From positions 186,001-250,000 of the forward strand of contig CAJXJY010000005.1 in NCBI GenBank assembly GCA_913055875.1: a DNA stretch of 64,000 bases. The letters are read 5' to 3'. The position numbers were made by a program, and so were the translations under genes. The notes below the pieces were generated by a model that had not been told where the DNA came from, did no database searches, and saw only the letters and a list, made by a program, of their open reading frames with translations. Positions 16,551-33,015 of this stretch are shown here, piece by piece (positions within the stretch are counted from its first letter, which is position 1; each line of letters begins with the position of its first letter). This DNA comes from an uncultured Altererythrobacter sp. GTDB taxonomy: Bacteria > Pseudomonadota > Alphaproteobacteria > Sphingomonadales > Sphingomonadaceae.

Positions 16551-17177
16551 TCACTCCCGCGCCGCGACGCTCGCCATCAGCCCGATCGGGCGGCCGTCAT
16601 TGTCCTCGACGAAGGCCATCCATTCCTCGGTGCCGTCCTCGTGCGTGTGGATGCGATGCGGGGCGGAAGCGAGTTTCGCGCCGGCCAGTTCGAGCCGTTC
16701 GAACTCGCCGTGCAGATCGTCGACCCTGAAATAGACGATCGATTCGGGCCCGGGCTCGCCCTGCGACAGCATCAGGCGCACGCCGTTGCAAGCGAAGAAG
16801 GCGAGATTGCCGGCGTCGAACAGCGGTTCGAGCCCGAGCACGTCGCGGTACCAGCGCCGCGCCTCGTCGATGTCGCCCACCGTCCGGGCGATCTGCCCGA
16901 TCGTGCCGATCCGTTTGTGATCGTTCATTGCGGTATTCCTTTCCATCGCGCTACCCGCCTCGATTCCGGGCCAGCGCTGCAATTCGGCGCGCGAGGCCAT
17001 GCCGAGCTTGCCGAGGATGTTCGAAACGTGGAACTTGACCGCATCGGCGCTGACCCCCTGCCGCGCCGCGATGCGCGGGTTGCTCAGCCCGTGCCGGACA
17101 CCCTCCGCCACCTTCCATTCGGCCGGGGTCAGAATGTCCGGATGCGGCGGCCTGCCGCGTTCGCTGCGTTTCGTCAT
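16551..17177 (-). CDS. LuxR-type HTH fused to glyoxalase (VOC) domain
   Basis: This 208-residue protein joins two folds. Residues 15-70 are a LuxR/GerE helix-turn-helix (LTPAEWKVAEGVRHGLSNPR, GVSADAVKFHVSNILGKLGM). Residues 92-205 are a VOC/glyoxalase domain (IARTVGDIDEARRWYRDVLG, DGTEEWMAFVEDNDGRPIGL). Metal-type residues (His, Glu) are present in part, but a catalytic role is uncertain. The VOC part may instead bind a ligand that controls the HTH. An internal ATG at 16928 has AAAGGA upstream, so a VOC-only product is possible. Confidence 0.85.
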   Translation of the reverse strand: MTKRSERGRPPHPDILTPAEWKVAEGVRHGLSNPRIAARQGVSADAVKFHVSNILGKLGMASRAELQRWPGIEAGSAMERNTAMNDHKRIGTIGQIARTVGDIDEARRWYRDVLGLEPLFDAGNLAFFACNGVRLMLSQGEPGPESIVYFRVDDLHGEFERLELAGAKLASAPHRIHTHEDGTEEWMAFVEDNDGRPIGLMASVAARE

Positions 17178-17242
17178 GCGGCAGGTCTAGCGCGGCGCGG
17201 CGCGAATTTCCCTACCCGACAGCCGCTCCCCCCTCTGCCACG

Positions 17243-17271
17243 TTGACATCGGCGGGGGCCGACCCTACATG
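17243..17271 (+). promoter_or_regulatory. Predicted rpoB promoter
   Basis: A perfect TTGACA (17243-17248), a 17-bp spacer and TACATG (17266-17271) form a good sigma-70-type promoter. It would leave a leader of roughly 225 nt before rpoB. The rest of the 17178-17504 gap shows no gene or repeat. Confidence 0.5.
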
Positions 17272-17504
17272 GCTGCCCGACCGCTCGCTTCGAGCAAGGC
17301 TGGTTCTGCGCGGGGACCTGGCCAGGGATGGAAGCGGCGTTTCCATATCGCGACGCAGCATCGACCGCTTGCGGCACCGGCGAGGTGCGCGCCAAGCGGT
17401 CGTTTTCGCGTCTCGTATGGGCCACATCCCGCGCGTGGCACAATGCATTCACGCCGGGCGCCATCCCAACGGCCCCGGCTCGATCGAAGAGGCGAATCAC
17501 CTCC

Positions 17505-21709
<4,205 letters not shown>

Positions 21710-21713
<4 letters not shown>

Positions 21714-22083
21714 TACTGACCATCACTGTGGCCCTATCGATGGCCCAATTCGGCCCGCCTCCAGAACCTCAGCTGCCTTTCACTTATGGTGAGGCGCTCC
21801 AATGTTACGGCGTGGCGTCTGCGGCTGACTCTGCGAAGTTGGACTTGGACATTGCGTTGACGGGTAATTTCTGGGCTTCGGCCGCCATCACGACCGGGAC
21901 CAGCGGAGTGCGCAGCGAGCAGATAGTCAGAATGGAACTCAACGCAGAGTTTGTCAGGGCCTCCAGAAAATATCTGCTGCCCACTGGCGAGGTAAATCGC
22001 GAAGCCGCTGACGAGATGAACCGTATTGCCGAAAAATGCGGGCACCTTTTGGATAAATACCTTGGCTCTGAAGGAGCAGGAAA

Positions 22084-22087
<4 letters not shown>
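21710..22087 (+). CDS. Unknown small protein between rpoB and rpoC (125 aa)
   Basis: I do not recognise this protein. The ATG at 21710 overlaps the rpoB stop (ATGA) with a GGAGG in the end of rpoB. Its TGA overlaps the TTG start of rpoC (TTGA). The N-terminus ([15 protein letters not shown]) could be a short signal or membrane segment. The rest is mixed helix, with two cysteines in LQCYGVAS and AEKCGHLL and a helical C-terminus. Codon use differs from rpoB and rpoC (ACT, TAT, GGT, CTA and CAA appear), suggesting later insertion or weak selection. Because it sits inside the transcript, it should be expressed at polymerase levels. No function can be assigned. Confidence 0.75.
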
Positions 22088-26490
<4,403 letters not shown>

Positions 26491-26512
26491 CCCGCCCGGT
26501 CGCTCTTCAGAC

Positions 26513-26547
26513 AAGGCCCCGCCGGAGCGATCCGGCGGGGCCTTTTT
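26513..26547 (+). terminator. Rho-independent terminator of rpoBC
   Basis: A 13-bp stem (26514-26526 with 26531-26543) is followed by five T, 23 bp past the rpoC stop. It ends the rpoB-small gene-rpoC unit. Confidence 0.9.
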
Positions 26548-26584
26548 CGTACCTCGTTCGTTCGCAAGCAAAAGGGAGAAAGAC

Positions 26585-27067
26585 ATGCGATCCTTGATTG
26601 CCGCCTTGGTTCTGCCGCTCGCCGCCTGTGCGGCACCGGACGAACCCCCGCCCAATTCCAACCGGATCGATCCGGCGAATTCGGCCGCACATGCCGGCGC
26701 TTCGGGCGAAACCTTCCCGGCTCCATCTTCCGGCGGCGAACCGATGGCGGCTGTCGAGACGCTGGAGGGCCATTGGCGGCTCGGCGGGCTGGACGGCGGA
26801 GACCTGACCGGCATCGCGCTCACGGGCACCGGCAGCACGCTGTATTGGGAGCCCACCTGTGCGGGTTTCTCACTCGATTACCGTATCGAGGGGAACACGA
26901 TCGCGTTTACCGGCGAAAGGCCCGGAATCGTCTGCCGGATCGGCTATCCGAGAGAACTTGAGGCGATCTTCGCGGCATTACGGGCGGCGAAGACGATCGA
27001 GCGCACCGCGTCGAACGGCATCCGCCTCGCGGGGGGCGGGCACAGCGTCACACTGTATTCGCAATAG
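26585..27067 (+). CDS. META/HslJ-like lipoprotein
   Basis: This is a 160-residue lipoprotein with lipobox LPLAACAAP (Cys15) and a GGGAGAAAG ribosome-binding site. After a low-complexity Pro/Ser linker, residues about 57-160 have the layout of META/HslJ domains (LEGHWRLGGLDGGDLTGIAL, YWEPTCAGFSLDYRIEGNTI, and a final LAGGGHSVTLY). Two further Cys (in PTCAG and IVCRI) might pair. It is likely envelope-anchored. The function is unknown; the family is only loosely linked to stress. Confidence 0.6.
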   Translation: MRSLIAALVLPLAACAAPDEPPPNSNRIDPANSAAHAGASGETFPAPSSGGEPMAAVETLEGHWRLGGLDGGDLTGIALTGTGSTLYWEPTCAGFSLDYRIEGNTIAFTGERPGIVCRIGYPRELEAIFAALRAAKTIERTASNGIRLAGGGHSVTLYSQ

Positions 27068-27077
27068 CGGCGGCGGC

Positions 27078-28628
27078 CTAGCGCCGTCTCCTGCGCGCCT
27101 TCAGCTCGTCGGGAGAGGGGATGATCGGCGATAGCTCCGCGATGACCGCGTCGGCATCGATGAACAGGTCGTTCGGCGCGCCGAGTTCGCCGCGATCCAT
27201 GAAGCGCACGACGCCCTGCCCGTCGGCGAGCGGCGCGAAGGTCAGGATCATGAAGCCCTGCTTGCCCTTCGCCTTCGCCTGCAAAGCCGCGTGCAGCATC
27301 ATCGCCTCGTTACGAACCGGCTCCATCGTATTCGAATGGATGAAATAGAACTCGGTGTCCTTGAGATAGGGTTCATCCTCCAGCATCCGGCTCTTCCTGG
27401 TCCGCCAGACCTCCTTGCTCTGGCTTTCGAAGGCCTTGATGTCGGCATAGGAGGGGATCATCCTGAACAGGCTGGCATTGTCCTTGTCGGCCTCGAGATC
27501 GATCGCCTGCTGGTTATCCTTGCGCTCCTGCCACAGCGTCTCGGGAGATTTTTCGAGCGAGCCGAACAATTCGTCCTCGCTTGCGCTTTCGCGCAGCTTG
27601 CCGTTCACCTCGGCGACGACGCCGAAGCTGGGAGCCAGCCAGCGCGACCGCGCGGCGAAATTGCGCCGCGCCTCGGGCAGGCTGCCCGAACGCACCAGTT
27701 CGAGGATATTGTAGAAATCGATCAGCTCGACCGTGGGGCTGGAATCCTTTTCCGGCTTCCCCTTCCTCATGCGGCTTTCCATCAGCCTTTCGGCGGTCCG
27801 GATATTTTCCGCCGCCGCGTCCCATTCGCCGGCCAGCGCCTCTGAAACGGCGGTTCGCGCGTAATGCGTGGAATGGACGGTTTCGGGGACGACCGCTTCG
27901 AAAAAGCGCAGCAGGTCGCGCCGCGTCCGCGCCGCGTCGGCGAAGCGCCCGACATCCTCGAGACGCTGCGAGTAGTTCATCGAGTATGTCGGCACGAGCC
28001 GCGCGAGCGCGGCCATCTGCCGCTCCTCCTCGGGCGTGACGTCGGTGAGGTATTTTTCGACCGTGTAGATCATCAACATCGCGTAGGTCGCGAAATCCTG
28101 GTCGCGGCCCGACCGCAGGACCGCGTCGCGGGCGGCTTCGGCATTGCCGAGCCGGAGGTGCGCGACCGATTCGAGGCGGTTGAAGGCGAGGCCCATCGAC
28201 CGTTCGAAATACGGATTGCCGATCAACCCGGCCTGGGAGGCTTCGTTACGCGCCTTTGCGATGTCGACCAGCGCGCCCTCGTAATCGAGTGCCTCTATCC
28301 GGTGTGCCGCCCGGGCAAGGATCAGCGGGATGCGCCGCACCACATTGCCCTCTGCCTTGTCCCCGTCGATGATCCCATCGCACGCAGCCACGCCTTCCGC
28401 GCCGAACAACCGCTTTTTCGGGTCCGGAGCCTCCGGTGCCGGGGCGAACAGGCCCAGCAGCGTAACCGCCCCGAGGAAGCGCGCGAAGTTCTCGCCGTCG
28501 GTGGTGTTGTTCGGCTTGCCGTCGCAGCGCAAATAGAGCGAGCCTTCGTCCTTCGAAGATTCCGCCTGCGCAGCGGGCGTGGCGAACAGGATGGCGGTCA
28601 GCGCGGCGGCCGAAACGATGCGTTTCAT
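27078..28628 (-). CDS. Large exported tetratricopeptide-like protein
   Basis: This is a 516-residue protein with a signal peptide (MKRIVSAAALTAILFATPAAQ). The start at 28628 is preferred to a longer frame. The mature protein is mostly helical, with TPR-like pairs in the region about 115-370 (IEALDYEGALVDIAKARNEA, LESVAHLRLGNAEAARDAVL, LAGEWDAAAENIRTAERLME). The C-terminal region has no recognised domain. It converges with the META-like lipoprotein gene and diverges from gltX. Function unknown; TPR proteins act as protein-binding scaffolds. Confidence 0.65.
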   Translation of the reverse strand: MKRIVSAAALTAILFATPAAQAESSKDEGSLYLRCDGKPNNTTDGENFARFLGAVTLLGLFAPAPEAPDPKKRLFGAEGVAACDGIIDGDKAEGNVVRRIPLILARAAHRIEALDYEGALVDIAKARNEASQAGLIGNPYFERSMGLAFNRLESVAHLRLGNAEAARDAVLRSGRDQDFATYAMLMIYTVEKYLTDVTPEEERQMAALARLVPTYSMNYSQRLEDVGRFADAARTRRDLLRFFEAVVPETVHSTHYARTAVSEALAGEWDAAAENIRTAERLMESRMRKGKPEKDSSPTVELIDFYNILELVRSGSLPEARRNFAARSRWLAPSFGVVAEVNGKLRESASEDELFGSLEKSPETLWQERKDNQQAIDLEADKDNASLFRMIPSYADIKAFESQSKEVWRTRKSRMLEDEPYLKDTEFYFIHSNTMEPVRNEAMMLHAALQAKAKGKQGFMILTFAPLADGQGVVRFMDRGELGAPNDLFIDADAVIAELSPIIPSPDELKARRRRR

Positions 28629-28746
28629 GTGAATACGACCCCTGTCATTCCATTCCGCGCGCGATCTTGCCGCTTCGCGCCGTCTTTGCAATCGCTAATG
28701 CGCTGGCGCTTGTGAGAATCCGCCCCGGCGGCTAACCGCACGCGCC

Positions 28747-30096
28747 ATGACCACCACCCGCTTCGCCCCGTCGCCGACGGGCCGGCTGCATGTCGGCAAT
28801 ATACGTACCGCACTGCACAACTGGATGCTGGCGCGCAAAAGCGGCGGGCGCTTCCTGCTGCGGATCGACGATACCGATGCCGAGCGCAGCCGCGAGGACT
28901 ATGTCGAGGCGATCCGCGCCGACCTCGCTTGGCTCGGACTGGAGCCCGATGGCGAGGAACGGCAATCGGAACGCCTGACCCTGTATGACGCCGCGTTCGA
29001 GGCTTTGCGCGAAGCGGGCCGTGTCTATCCCGCCTATGAGAGCGCGCAGGAACTCGAGCTCAAGCGCAAGATCGCGCTGGGCCGGGGCAAGCCGCCGATC
29101 TACGACCGCGCCGCACTGGCGCTGGGCGATGCCGAGCGCGCGGCGAAAGAAGCGGAAGGCGTGGCGCCGCACTGGCGCTTCAAGCTCGATCACGACGAGC
29201 CGATCGCGTGGCAGGACGGCATCAGGGGCGCGCAGAAATTCGATCCCGCGCAACTCTCCGATCCCGTCATCCGCCGCGCCGACGGCAGCTGGCTTTACAC
29301 GCTGCCGAGCACGGTGGACGATCGCGAAATGGGCGTCACCAGCGTGCTGCGCGGAGAGGATCATGTCTCGAATACAGCGGTGCAAATACAGATGTTTACC
29401 GCACTCGATGCTGCGCAGCATTCCGCGCAGCATGGCGTGCCCGATTTCGCGCATGAAGCGCTGCTGATCGGCAAGGAAGGCAAGCTGTCGAAACGGATCG
29501 GCTCACTCGGCTGCGACGCTTTCCGCGAACGCGGGATCGAGCCCGAGGCGGTCGTTGCGCTGCTGGCGCGGATCGGCACCTCGCTGCCGGTCGAACCGAT
29601 CGCGGATCGGCAGCTGTTGCTCGACGGCTTCGACCTCGCCACCTTCAGCCGCGCGCCCGCGAAATTCGATGAGGCCGAGCTCGAACGCCTCAACGCCGCG
29701 ATCGTGCACGCGATGGATTTTGCCGCCGTGGCCGACCGGCTGCCCGAAGGCATGGACGAGGCGGGCTGGCATGCGATCCGCCCCAATCTTGCGCATGTCG
29801 GCGAGGCCGCCGAATGGTGGCGCCTCGTCACCGGTCCGATCGAGAATCCTGCCTTCTCCCCCGACGACAGGGCGTTTCTTGCCGAGGCGGCGCGGCTGCT
29901 GAACTGGGGCGACGATCCGTGGCATGCCCTGGCCGAGTCGCTGAAGCAGGCGACCGGACGCAAGGGCAAGCCGCTGTTCCTGCCACTGCGGCAGGCGCTG
30001 ACCGGAATGGATCACGGCCCCGACATGCGCGAGCTTCTGCCGCTGATCGGCGAAGCCGAAGCGCGCACGCGGCTCGAACGGGCGAGCGCCGGGTGA
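28747..30096 (+). CDS. gltX: Glutamyl-tRNA synthetase
   Basis: This is a 449-residue class I synthetase. RFAPSPTGRLHVGNIRTALH contains the HIGH-type motif as HVGN (15-18), and GKLSKRIGSLG is the KMSKS-type motif (LSKRI). At about 450 residues it is shorter than the standard enzyme (about 470) and resembles the second GluRS paralogue (gltX2) common in alphaproteobacteria. Some of these charge tRNA-Gln with Glu for later amidation. Its specificity cannot be told from sequence alone. The stop overlaps the GTG start of the SulP gene (GTGA). Confidence 0.9.
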   Translation: MTTTRFAPSPTGRLHVGNIRTALHNWMLARKSGGRFLLRIDDTDAERSREDYVEAIRADLAWLGLEPDGEERQSERLTLYDAAFEALREAGRVYPAYESAQELELKRKIALGRGKPPIYDRAALALGDAERAAKEAEGVAPHWRFKLDHDEPIAWQDGIRGAQKFDPAQLSDPVIRRADGSWLYTLPSTVDDREMGVTSVLRGEDHVSNTAVQIQMFTALDAAQHSAQHGVPDFAHEALLIGKEGKLSKRIGSLGCDAFRERGIEPEAVVALLARIGTSLPVEPIADRQLLLDGFDLATFSRAPAKFDEAELERLNAAIVHAMDFAAVADRLPEGMDEAGWHAIRPNLAHVGEAAEWWRLVTGPIENPAFSPDDRAFLAEAARLLNWGDDPWHALAESLKQATGRKGKPLFLPLRQALTGMDHGPDMRELLPLIGEAEARTRLERASAG

Positions 30097-31805
30097 AGGC
30101 CGGGCGGGCGCTTGTGCCGCGGCCGGCCTGGCTCCGGTCGTACGGATTGGGCGCCGCGGCCAGGGACGGTATCGCCGGACTGATCCTCGCCATTTTGCTG
30201 GTCCCGCAGGCGATGGCCTATGCGCAGCTCGCAGGCCTGCCTCCCGAAACGGGCCTGTTCGCCGCGCTCCTGCCGCCGCTGCTCTATGCCGTCTTCGGCA
30301 CCAGCAATTTCGTCTCGATGGGGCCGGTCGCGCTGGTCTCGCTGGTGGTCGCGGAGGCGGCCACGGTCGGTGGCGCGGACCCGGCTACGGCCGCCGCGGT
30401 AATCGCGATCGAAGCCGGGGTGCTGCTGTGCCTGCTCGGCGGGCTGGGGCTGGGGCGGCTGGTCAATTTCGTCAGCGAGCCGGTGCTGCTTGGATTCACC
30501 GCGGCCGCGGCGATCCTGATCGCGGCGAGCCAGCTGCCGGCGCTGCTCGGGATCGACATGGCGCGCTCGGGAGACCTGCTCTCGGGCCTGCCCGCCTTGT
30601 GGCGCAACCTGCCCGGGACCAACTGGCCGACGACGATGATCGGCGCCACCGCGCTCGTCCTGCTGCTGTTCGCCAACCGGTATTTCGCGGCGACTCTGTG
30701 GAAGCTCGGCGTCCATCCGCCCTTCCGGCAGGCGATCGCGAAATCGGTCCCGCTCGCGATCGTGATCGGCGCGGCTTTCGCGGCGAGTGCCTATCGCGGT
30801 GAGATCGGCACGGTCAGCACTGTGTCCGCCGGCGTCCCGAGCATGCCCTGGCCGCTCGGCTCGCCACAGCTGTGGCTCGACCTGCTCGCCAGCAGCGTCG
30901 CTGTCGCGGTGATCGTGTTCGTGACCGCCACCGCGGTGGCGAAGTCGCTCGCCGGGACCGATCGCCGCCACCTCGACACCAGCCGCGAGGCGGTGGCGCT
31001 GGGGGCGGGCAATATCGCCGCCGCGCTGACCGGCGGCTACGCGGTCGGCGCGAGCCTGAGCCGCTCGGCGCTGGTCGAGGACAGCGGTGCGCGCTCCCCG
31101 CTCGCCTCCGGTTTCGCCTCGCTCGCCGTGCTCGCGGTGCTGCTGTTCCTCGCGCCGCTGCTGTCTTACCTGCCGCAGACCGCGCTCGCCGCGCTCGTGA
31201 TCAGCGCGGTGTTCGGGCTGGTCAAGTGGCGCGACATCATGGCGGTGTGGCACCACGACCGGGTCGAGGGCGGGATCATCGCGCTGTCGTTTCTGGCCAC
31301 GCTGCTGCTCGGCGTGCGCCTCGGCCTCGCGGTCGGGGCGGGGCTGGGGATCGCGCACTTCCTGTGGTTCTCCTCGCTCCCGCGCGTCACGCGAGTCGGC
31401 TCCGACGATGGCGGCGCGACGTTCCGCTCGGTCCGGCGCGATGCGGTCGAGATCGACACGCTGCCGGTGCTGGTGGTGCGGATCGACCGCTCGCTCTATT
31501 TCGGCAATGCCGCGCATTGCGAGGACGAGATCTACGCCCGGCTGGCGGCGCATGAGGGGGTCGAGCAGCTGGTGCTGGACATGCGCGCGGTTAACGCCGT
31601 CGACGCGAGCGGCGCGGCGATGCTGCTGCGGCTGGTCCACCGGCTGCGCGAGGACGGCGTGATCGTCCATTTCGCCGAAACGCACGCGCCGGTCGCCGAG
31701 CGGCTCAAGCCCTATGGCGGAGAAGTGAGCGAGTTTCACCGCACCGTGGGCGAGGCGGTCGAAAGCTGCGGCGTCGTGCTCGACGACAGGATCGCCTATA
31801 CGTGA
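30093..31805 (+). CDS. SulP-family anion transporter with STAS domain
   Basis: This is a 570-residue inner-membrane transporter (SulP/SLC26) starting at GTG 30093. The N-terminal membrane domain contains GLILAILLVPQAMAYAQLAG and LPPETGLFAALLPPLLYAVF, both characteristic of the family, plus FVSMGPVALVSLV. The C-terminal STAS domain (about 445-560) includes VLVVRIDRSLYFGNAAHCED and MRAVNAVDASGAAMLLRLVH. It likely moves sulfate, bicarbonate or a dicarboxylate. The overlap with gltX suggests a shared mRNA but not a shared function. Confidence 0.92.
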   Translation: MKAGRALVPRPAWLRSYGLGAAARDGIAGLILAILLVPQAMAYAQLAGLPPETGLFAALLPPLLYAVFGTSNFVSMGPVALVSLVVAEAATVGGADPATAAAVIAIEAGVLLCLLGGLGLGRLVNFVSEPVLLGFTAAAAILIAASQLPALLGIDMARSGDLLSGLPALWRNLPGTNWPTTMIGATALVLLLFANRYFAATLWKLGVHPPFRQAIAKSVPLAIVIGAAFAASAYRGEIGTVSTVSAGVPSMPWPLGSPQLWLDLLASSVAVAVIVFVTATAVAKSLAGTDRRHLDTSREAVALGAGNIAAALTGGYAVGASLSRSALVEDSGARSPLASGFASLAVLAVLLFLAPLLSYLPQTALAALVISAVFGLVKWRDIMAVWHHDRVEGGIIALSFLATLLLGVRLGLAVGAGLGIAHFLWFSSLPRVTRVGSDDGGATFRSVRRDAVEIDTLPVLVVRIDRSLYFGNAAHCEDEIYARLAAHEGVEQLVLDMRAVNAVDASGAAMLLRLVHRLREDGVIVHFAETHAPVAERLKPYGGEVSEFHRTVGEAVESCGVVLDDRIAYT

Positions 31806-31901
31806 GGCGGGGGACGACCCATAACGCGGCTCCGAAAAAAGAGCTTTGCAAACCCGCACTATTTGCTAATGCGAATTTGTAGCAAAAAGGATATTCCCAC
31901 C

Positions 31902-32411
31902 ATGCATAAATTTGCCATCTCCGCCGCTTTCGCCGGCTCCGTCCTCGCCCTGTCCGCCTGTTCCTCGGGCACCGAGGATGCGGCCGACACCGCCGAACAG
32001 GACGCGGCGAGCGATGTGGAAACCGCCGACGCCGAGACCGCCGCTGCGGTGCTCGACGCCAACACCGCGACCGCCGAGCAGCTCGCCGCCGCCGAAGGCG
32101 TGACTCCGGAACTCGCCGAGGCGATCGTCGCCGGGCAGCCCTATGCGAGCGTTACCGATCTCAATGCCAAGCTGCTCGAAACGCTCTCGCCGGAAGAGAC
32201 TGCGAACGTGCTGACGGGCGTGTTCGTGCCGGTCAACCTCAACACCGGGACCGAAGAGGAAATCCGCCTGATCCCCGGCATGACCGACAAGATGGTCCAC
32301 GAATTCGAGGAATACCGCCCCTATGCCGACATGGGCGTGTTCGACCGCGAAATCGGCAAATATGTCGACGAGGCCGAAGTCGCGCGGTTCCGCAATTACG
32401 TCACTCTCTGA
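31902..32411 (+). CDS. Helix-hairpin-helix lipoprotein
   Basis: This is a 170-residue protein with lipobox LALSACSSG (Cys20) and an acidic Ala/Glu linker. It carries two ComEA-style helix-hairpin-helix units: one at about 50-90 (LDANTATAEQLAAAEGVTPE) and one at about 112-155 (VNLNTGTEEEIRLIPGMTDK). HhH motifs usually bind DNA backbone. In ComEA the protein is periplasmic and receives DNA during uptake. Here it is probably membrane-anchored by lipid. It overlaps the convergent msrQ gene by 16 bp. Confidence 0.8.
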   Translation: MHKFAISAAFAGSVLALSACSSGTEDAADTAEQDAASDVETADAETAAAVLDANTATAEQLAAAEGVTPELAEAIVAGQPYASVTDLNAKLLETLSPEETANVLTGVFVPVNLNTGTEEEIRLIPGMTDKMVHEFEEYRPYADMGVFDREIGKYVDEAEVARFRNYVTL

Positions 32412-32980
32412 CGCCACTGGAGCCACACCCTGAGACCCTCGATCGCGGCCAGGATCCCGACATGGATCCAGGCCACGGTCGGGTCGAAGGCGGACAGCAC
32501 CCAGTGCAGGAAGGTCAGGATCGCGGCCGGGTAGACCAGCCGGTGCAGCCTCTTCCACGTGCGTTTTAGCGCGCGCACCGCGATATCGCTCGAGGTCGCG
32601 GCAAGTGGCACGAACAGCGCCAGCGCGATCCAGCCGATCAGGATGTAGGGCGTCGAAAGCTCCGCCAGCACGATGTCCGGCGAGCCCTTGCGAACGAGGT
32701 AGATGACGGTGTGCCCCGCGGCATAGGCGAAGCTGGCCACGCCGAGATCGCGCCTGCGCCGCATCAGCCATGCCGTCCAGCCGTGCCGCCGGAACAGCAG
32801 GCGGAGCGGGGTCACGGCGAGCGTCGCCATCAGCAGCCATGCGGCCCAGTCGCCGCTGTCGCCGATGGCGTGGCCGTAGCCGTAGAGGTCGGGCGTCGCC
32901 GCCCAGCGATAGAGAATCCACGCCCCCGGCATGGCCAGGACCAGCCACAGCAGCGGGCGAGAGGCGAGTGCGGCTTTCAT
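32396..32980 (-). CDS. msrQ: MsrQ-like ferric reductase transmembrane heme protein
   Basis: This is a 194-residue integral membrane protein of the YedZ/MsrQ (ferric-reductase-like transmembrane) family. Six hydrophobic segments fit the heme-binding domain. Histidines in YAAGHTVIYLV and WKRLHRLVYPAAILTFLHWV are the expected heme ligands. In the known system MsrQ feeds electrons to the periplasmic methionine sulfoxide reductase MsrP. No msrP lies in this window. The ATG at 32980 starts MKAALASRPLLW. It overlaps the HhH gene end by 16 bp and is preceded by pyk on the same strand. Confidence 0.85.
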   Translation of the reverse strand: MKAALASRPLLWLVLAMPGAWILYRWAATPDLYGYGHAIGDSGDWAAWLLMATLAVTPLRLLFRRHGWTAWLMRRRRDLGVASFAYAAGHTVIYLVRKGSPDIVLAELSTPYILIGWIALALFVPLAATSSDIAVRALKRTWKRLHRLVYPAAILTFLHWVLSAFDPTVAWIHVGILAAIEGLRVWLQWRQRVT

Positions 32981-33015
32981 CGATAGAGGCGGCGTTCGCC
33001 CACGGTCATTCCGGC

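Noticed and set aside
28629-28746. Regulatory RNA in the gap before gltX
   Set aside because: The gap is short and I see no stable fold or known motif.
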